From Ga0077527 sp049433545 (GTDB taxonomy: Bacteria > Pseudomonadota > Gammaproteobacteria > Burkholderiales > SG8-41), in contig JBMTEY010000108.1 of the NCBI GenBank assembly GCA_049433545.1, positions 1-8,668 of the forward strand: DNA of 8,668 nucleotides, written 5' to 3'. The notes under the pieces were generated by a model. The model saw only the letters and a program-made list of their open reading frames with translations. It was not told the origin of the DNA and did not search any database. Every line of letters starts with the position of its first letter. The stretch's first letter is position 1. Below are positions 6,005-8,668 of the stretch, piece after piece. The position numbers and the translations under genes are program-made.

Positions 6005-6508
6005 TCAGCCGCCCGCGTAGCGCACCGCATCGCCCAGCGTGATCACACCCCCGCCCAGCACGCGGGCGGTAATGCCGCCGTGACCGCGCATCGCGTTGTA
6101 GCCGCCGACGCCGAGATTCTCTTCCATGCGCGAACAGGGCTCGCACAATCCGGTGCCCTCGAAGCGCACGCCGCCGATCTCGAATTGTTCGTCGTGCAGC
6201 GCCAGCAGGTTGATGCCGGACACCACGAGATTGCGGCGGGTCAGCGCGGGATCGACGGCGTCGCGCCCGAGCAGCGCGGCCACCGCCAGCAGATGCTCGC
6301 GCTGGATCAGCGTGACCTGGCGCTTGCCGCCAGCGCGCTGCGCCTTGCGGTCGCCGGCGAGGCCGTGATCCGCGATCACCTCGACATGATTCACTTCCAG
6401 CGGCGGCACGCGCCGCGCCGGACGCAGGCCTATCCACTCCAGCCGGCCCGCGTGCGGGAAGGTTTCCATCAATGCGCGCAGCGGGCTGTCGGGGTTGAGT
6501 TTGGGCAT
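6005..6508 (-). CDS. MOSC domain-containing protein
   Basis: A 167-residue stand-alone MOSC (molybdenum cofactor sulfurase C-terminal) domain protein, cytosolic. Family landmarks are GLAGDR at 49-54, RQVTLI at 63-68, RRNLVVSGINLLAL at 91-104, the cysteine region GLCEPCSRME at 120-129 (Cys122 and Cys125), and GHGGITARVLGGG at 142-154. MOSC domains bind molybdenum cofactor or handle sulfur through a conserved cysteine; relatives such as YiiM help reduce N-hydroxylated compounds. The exact substrate is not readable here. The frame is open to an ATG at 6565, but MPKLNPDSPLRALMETFP from the ATG at 6508 looks like the natural start, and the extra codons lie in the AT-rich divergent promoter region. 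It is transcribed away from the broken gene at 6668. Confidence 0.9.
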   Translation of the reverse strand: MPKLNPDSPLRALMETFPHAGRLEWIGLRPARRVPPLEVNHVEVIADHGLAGDRKAQRAGGKRQVTLIQREHLLAVAALLGRDAVDPALTRRNLVVSGINLLALHDEQFEIGGVRFEGTGLCEPCSRMEENLGVGGYNAMRGHGGITARVLGGGVITLGDAVRYAGG

Positions 6509-6667
6509 ATCGGTCGGGCCTTGTCCTCTCGCGAACCACTGAAATCCGTTTCGCGAAGATACCATATCATAACTATATGATTATATTGAATAATTTTTAG
6601 GGCTGTCGTCACTGCCGGACCACCGCCGATCTGGCTTAACATCCGGTCACAGGGGAGGCTTCATGGC
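6509..6667. promoter_or_regulatory. AT-rich divergent promoter region with palindromes
   Basis: This 159-base gap lies between the divergent MOSC gene and the broken membrane-protein gene. Bases 6561-6600 are very AT-rich. They include an inverted repeat ATCATA-ACTA-TATGAT (about 6566-6581) next to further TATAT strings that could serve as -10 elements on either strand. TTCGCGAA at 6550-6557 is a perfect 8-base palindrome. The layout suggests promoters in both directions with a possible operator; no regulator is recognised. Confidence 0.5.
6652..6658 (+). promoter_or_regulatory. Ribosome binding site of the broken membrane gene
   Basis: GGGGAGG is a strong Shine-Dalgarno match. It sits nine bases before the ATG at 6668, which opens the 55-codon first segment. 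A second ATG at 6663 (ATGGCATGA) is only four bases away and encodes just two codons before a TGA that overlaps the true start, so I take 6668 as the start. Confidence 0.65.
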
Positions 6668-7267
6668 ATGAACCTGCTGCGCAAACTGCTGGCCGGAACA
6701 CTGAACCTCTTCGCAATGTCCGTGCTGCTGCTCGGCTCCTGCGTCGGACCCGGCGTGCTTTACGTACAGAGTCCAAAGTGGTCACTCGAACCCTACGACG
6801 CGGAAAAATCGCGCATGTTCTTCGTCGCCTTCTAGGCGAAGGACGACAAGGGCAAGAACGCCATCCGTGCAGCGCTGCTGCGGCGTGACATCAGCAAGGC
6901 CGGTTACAGCGACATCCGCTACCGGCTACCCGAAGGCGAGCACAGCGAACACCGAAATGAAGGCGACTACGACCCGGCCGCCAAGATCAGCGTCACCAAC
7001 GAAGCCGGCGGCACCCAGCTGGTGAAGGTCTATGTGATGGGCGACTCGCCATGGGCGTCACTGTCCGAATACCGGGTCAAGGACGACAAGATCGAACCGC
7101 TGCGCTACGGCCATTCCAATGCACTGTTTTTCCTGATCGGAATACCGCTGTGCCTGGTCGGGGTGCACTACCTGATGAAACCGATCCGGCGGAAGATTGA
7201 TCGGATGGTGGGGGCGGAGAAAAACAATCTAGCCCACCCAAGCGATCCACAGAAAAACTTACACTGA
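6668..7267 (+). pseudogene. Membrane-protein gene interrupted by an in-frame TAG
   Basis: From the ATG at 6668 a single frame of 199 codons runs to the TGA at 7265-7267, interrupted only by a TAG at 6833-6835 (codon 56). The 143 codons after it contain no other stop and keep GC-rich third positions, so this is one gene carrying a nonsense change rather than two genes. The N-terminal segment has a hydrophobic stretch (about 7-36) containing LLLGSC, which resembles a lipobox with Cys25 but may simply be a membrane anchor. A soluble, charged middle part follows (about 37-150). A second hydrophobic segment lies at about 152-170, followed by a basic tail, KPIRRKIDRM. The layout suggests a small protein with two membrane anchors and an extracytoplasmic middle. 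I do not recognise the family; the layout recalls DUF3592-type proteins only loosely. Options are a recent pseudogene, a sequencing error, or readthrough. A GTG at 7022 could start a C-terminal fragment but lacks a ribosome binding site. Confidence 0.75.
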
Positions 7268-7345
7268 CCCTATTCATTTTATTTATTTTTCACTTTCCAA
7301 AGTGCGCATTTGAGAACGCCAGATTCAAACGGGAGGGAACCGGGC
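7268..7345 (+). promoter_or_regulatory. AT-rich gap with a perfect palindrome before the four-TM gene
   Basis: This short gap starts with a T/A-rich stretch (7270-7290) and then CACTTT-CC-AAAGTG at 7291-7304, perfect 6-base arms around two bases. The T-run precedes the palindrome on the plus strand, so it is not an intrinsic terminator; it looks more like an operator. GGGAGG at 7331-7336 lies nine bases before the ATG at 7346 and supports that start. Confidence 0.4.
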
Positions 7346-7903
7346 ATGAAACGACCGACAGGCATCACGATTACAGCCTGGCTTTGGATTGTGATGGGCG
7401 GCTTGATGATCATGGGATCACTAATGGGCGGTTTTGCATACATGATGATCAGCAAAGCCGGGCCGCTGCCGCCAGCTTCAGGCGACATGCCGGCCGATTT
7501 TAAGACTATCAGTTACCTGTTTCAGTATTTTGGTGTTTTTATCCTGCTGCAAGGCGTCTTTGCCCTCATCGCGATTTGGGCCGGGGTTTCCCTCCTTCGG
7601 CTTAAACGGTGGGCAAGAACCACCATCGAAGTCTTGTCGTGGATCGCGCTTCTTTATACGGTAGGCTTCGGCATCTTTTGGGTTTACATGTGGATATCGA
7701 TGACGAACACCATGCCGCAACATGGCGGCCCGATTGATTCAGGCCCGTTTCAATGGCTTGGAGCGGCCATGGGCACGATCATCACTGCGATATTTGCCGT
7801 TCCACTTTGGATCATGATCCGATACTTGCGCGGAGCGGAGGTGCGCACGGCGATCGATAATGCTTTTGCTGCCGGTCGTCAGGAGGGCGATTCAGCCGCC
7901 TGA
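7346..7903 (+). CDS. Four-TM integral membrane protein of unknown family
   Basis: A 185-residue hydrophobic protein with four likely membrane helices at about 8-35, 60-84, 94-117 and 136-160. The first loop is rich in Pro and Ala. A basic LLRLKRWARTT stretch at 83-93 forms the loop between helices 2 and 3, so by the positive-inside rule this loop should be cytoplasmic and both ends should lie in the cytoplasm. The pattern AGVSLLRLKRWAR recurs in several small uncharacterised membrane-protein families, but I cannot name this one. A TTG at 7310 would add 12 residues; I prefer the ATG at 7346 because GGGAGG lies nine bases upstream. The base composition is visibly AT-richer than the genes at the left of the window. 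It is followed after 60 bases by an RDD-family gene, probably on the same transcript. Confidence 0.8.
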   Translation: MKRPTGITITAWLWIVMGGLMIMGSLMGGFAYMMISKAGPLPPASGDMPADFKTISYLFQYFGVFILLQGVFALIAIWAGVSLLRLKRWARTTIEVLSWIALLYTVGFGIFWVYMWISMTNTMPQHGGPIDSGPFQWLGAAMGTIITAIFAVPLWIMIRYLRGAEVRTAIDNAFAAGRQEGDSAA

Positions 7904-7963
7904 ACATGCCGTTCACAGCAAGACCTCGAAAACTCATATCAACCCCATTCAAGCCCGGCGCCG

Positions 7964-8506
7964 ATGCAGGAAAGTCGTTATAAAACCTTCTGGCCGCGCA
8001 TCATGGCGAGCATAATCGATGTGATCATCCTCTATCCCATCGGCTTGATTATGAGCTTTGTTTACAAATCAGGGCTTCCTTTTACTGTATTTGTCGCGTT
8101 TATTCTTGATATATGCACCACTCTCGCCTATTCGATTTACCTTCATGGCTACTCTGGGCAGACCATCGGCAAATGGCTGATGAAGGTTCGAGTTTTAAGC
8201 CTTGATGAAACCCACCTGTCAATGAGACAAGCGGTTCTGAGGGACAGTATCGGCATCGCATTCAACGTCGTTCTCCTGGCTTATGCAACCGGGCCCATAC
8301 TTTCCGGAATCTCGCCAGACAGTCACGAGTTTGGTCGGCACATCCCCGCTACAATTTTCAATGTGGCTTTCGTCGTTTTCGCCCTGGAAGTCATAACCAT
8401 GCTAACTAATAAAAAACGTCGTTCACTGCACGACTATATTGCAGGCTCGGTAGTCGTGAGATGCCTCGACACTGCCCCCGATCCCGACAGCAAGCGTAGC
8501 CCGTAA
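7964..8506 (+). CDS. RDD family membrane protein
   Basis: A 180-residue integral membrane protein with RDD-domain landmarks: FWPRIMASIIDVII at 9-22 with Arg12 and Asp19, GQTIGKWLMKVRVL at 65-78, and a late KKRRSLHDYIAGSVVV at 150-165. Likely membrane helices are about 14-33, 40-60, 95-115 and 128-147. RDD proteins are small inner-membrane proteins of mostly unknown role; some have been linked to ion transport under salt stress. The ATG at 7964 has no visible Shine-Dalgarno, but the RDD motif starts only eight residues later, so a start further inside is unlikely. The last codons (KRSP and the stop) lie inside a REP-like palindrome, suggesting the native C-terminus may have been replaced by insertion of the repeat. 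The gene is AT-richer than the left part of the window. Confidence 0.87.
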   Translation: MQESRYKTFWPRIMASIIDVIILYPIGLIMSFVYKSGLPFTVFVAFILDICTTLAYSIYLHGYSGQTIGKWLMKVRVLSLDETHLSMRQAVLRDSIGIAFNVVLLAYATGPILSGISPDSHEFGRHIPATIFNVAFVVFALEVITMLTNKKRRSLHDYIAGSVVVRCLDTAPDPDSKRSP

Positions 8507-8527
8507 GCAGCGCAGCGGATTACGGGC
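8496..8527 (+). repeat. REP-like palindromic element with GTAG head
   Basis: GTAG at 8496-8499 leads into the perfect inverted repeat GCCCGTAA (8499-8506) and TTACGGGC (8520-8527) around a 13-base spacer, GCAGCGCAGCGGA. A GTAG tetranucleotide followed by a palindrome is the hallmark of REP sequences mobilised by RAYT (TnpA-REP) transposases, and CCCG...GCGCAGCG...CGGG wording is common in proteobacterial REPs. The TAA stop of the RDD gene (8504-8506) lies in its left arm. No RAYT gene is in the window. Confidence 0.7.
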
Positions 8528-8552
8528 ACTCCAGATCCTACTCATCACAAAA

Positions 8553-8580
8553 ACACCCGCCGACTTTCACCGGCGGGCGT
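8553..8580. terminator. Bidirectional hairpin terminator between convergent genes
   Basis: Arms ACACCCGCCG (8553-8562) and CGGCGGGCGT (8571-8580) pair with one mismatch around an 8-base loop; the mismatch is A-C on the plus strand and a G-U wobble on the minus strand. On the minus strand it is followed by five T's (complement of 8549-8553); on the plus strand by the weaker TTCTCTTT. It fits a shared terminator for the RDD transcript and the minus-strand gene ending at 8606, best for the latter. Confidence 0.8.
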
Positions 8581-8605
8581 TCTCTTTGCAGCTCCGGATT
8601 AAGGC

Positions 8606-8668
8606 TTACTTCTTCTTTTTCGGCGCCTTGATCTTGATGCCGACCATGCTCTCCGGCTTGACCCACTG
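8606..8668 (-). CDS. C-terminal end of an unidentified protein with a lysine tail
   Basis: The minus strand entering at 8668 reads QWVKPESMVGIKIKAPKKKK and then TAA at 8608-8606. This frame is chosen because its stop lies 25 bases before the hairpin terminator, which has its best T-tract on this strand, and because the other two frames read as low-complexity or run through the terminator. Only 20 residues are visible, so I cannot name the family. The terminal KAPKKKK tail suggests a basic, possibly nucleic-acid- or ribosome-associated protein, but such tails are common. Confidence 0.5.
   Translation of the reverse strand, partial: QWVKPESMVGIKIKAPKKKK

Noticed and set aside
5676..6539. A 287-codon minus-strand open frame through the MOSC gene and terminator
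   Set aside because: It runs through a textbook terminator and the small secreted gene, and its Arg/Ala/Gly-rich product is a frame shadow of the MOSC gene.
6509..6565. MOSC start at the ATG at 6565
   Set aside because: The 19 extra residues are coded in the palindromic, AT-rich promoter zone and do not resemble MOSC N-termini; the ATG at 6508 fits better, though peptide data would settle it.
6833..6835. TAG as a programmed pyrrolysine codon
   Set aside because: No pyrrolysine genes or methylamine methyltransferase context is present and the host looks betaproteobacterial; mutation or sequencing error is simpler.

Overview
The window looks like chromosomal DNA from a GC-rich betaproteobacterium. 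I infer this from three things: the order pterin dehydratase - rsgA - CobD/CbiB-like membrane protein, which I recall as typical of Betaproteobacteria; the MSRAFVKE-type GreB-like protein; and the dense high-GC coding with short gaps. No single gene fixes the genus.

Region 1-1030 (+ strand) holds the 3' end of a pterin-4a-carbinolamine dehydratase gene and rsgA, a ribosome-assembly GTPase, whose probable TTG start overlaps the upstream gene. rsgA meets the next gene tail to tail with a 4-base overlap.

Region 1027-5582 (- strand) is a six-gene block. Read in transcription order it is: CoA-pyrophosphatase-type Nudix hydrolase, YbaK-type aminoacyl-tRNA deacylase, patatin-like phospholipase, DUF938 methyltransferase, GreB-like elongation factor, CobD/CbiB(AmpE)-like membrane protein. 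The first four are tightly packed (4-base overlap, 44-base gap, 1-base overlap) and probably one transcript. Gaps of 122 and 54 bases, the second very AT-rich, set off greB and the CobD-like gene. The Nudix, YbaK and GreB-like genes share a loose housekeeping or quality-control character, but no common pathway is evident.

Region 5583-5980 (+ strand) is a compact unit: a divergent promoter region, a good ribosome binding site, an 81-residue secreted protein, and two hairpins in a row, the second a textbook intrinsic terminator. Region 6005-6508 (- strand) is a MOSC-domain protein.

Region 6509-8506 (+ strand) begins with an AT-rich divergent promoter region and carries three membrane-protein genes: a two-TM (or lipoprotein-like) gene broken by one in-frame amber codon, a four-TM protein of no recognised family, and an RDD-family protein. 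The last two are visibly AT-richer than the rest of the window, suggesting an accessory segment. The RDD gene ends inside a REP-like palindrome with a GTAG head. A bidirectional hairpin terminator and the 3' end of a minus-strand gene with a poly-lysine tail close the window.

I see no CRISPR array, tRNA, rRNA, transposase or classical defence system. The best leads are the amber-interrupted gene, the GreB-like factor with a shortened coiled-coil tip, and the REP element overlapping a stop codon.
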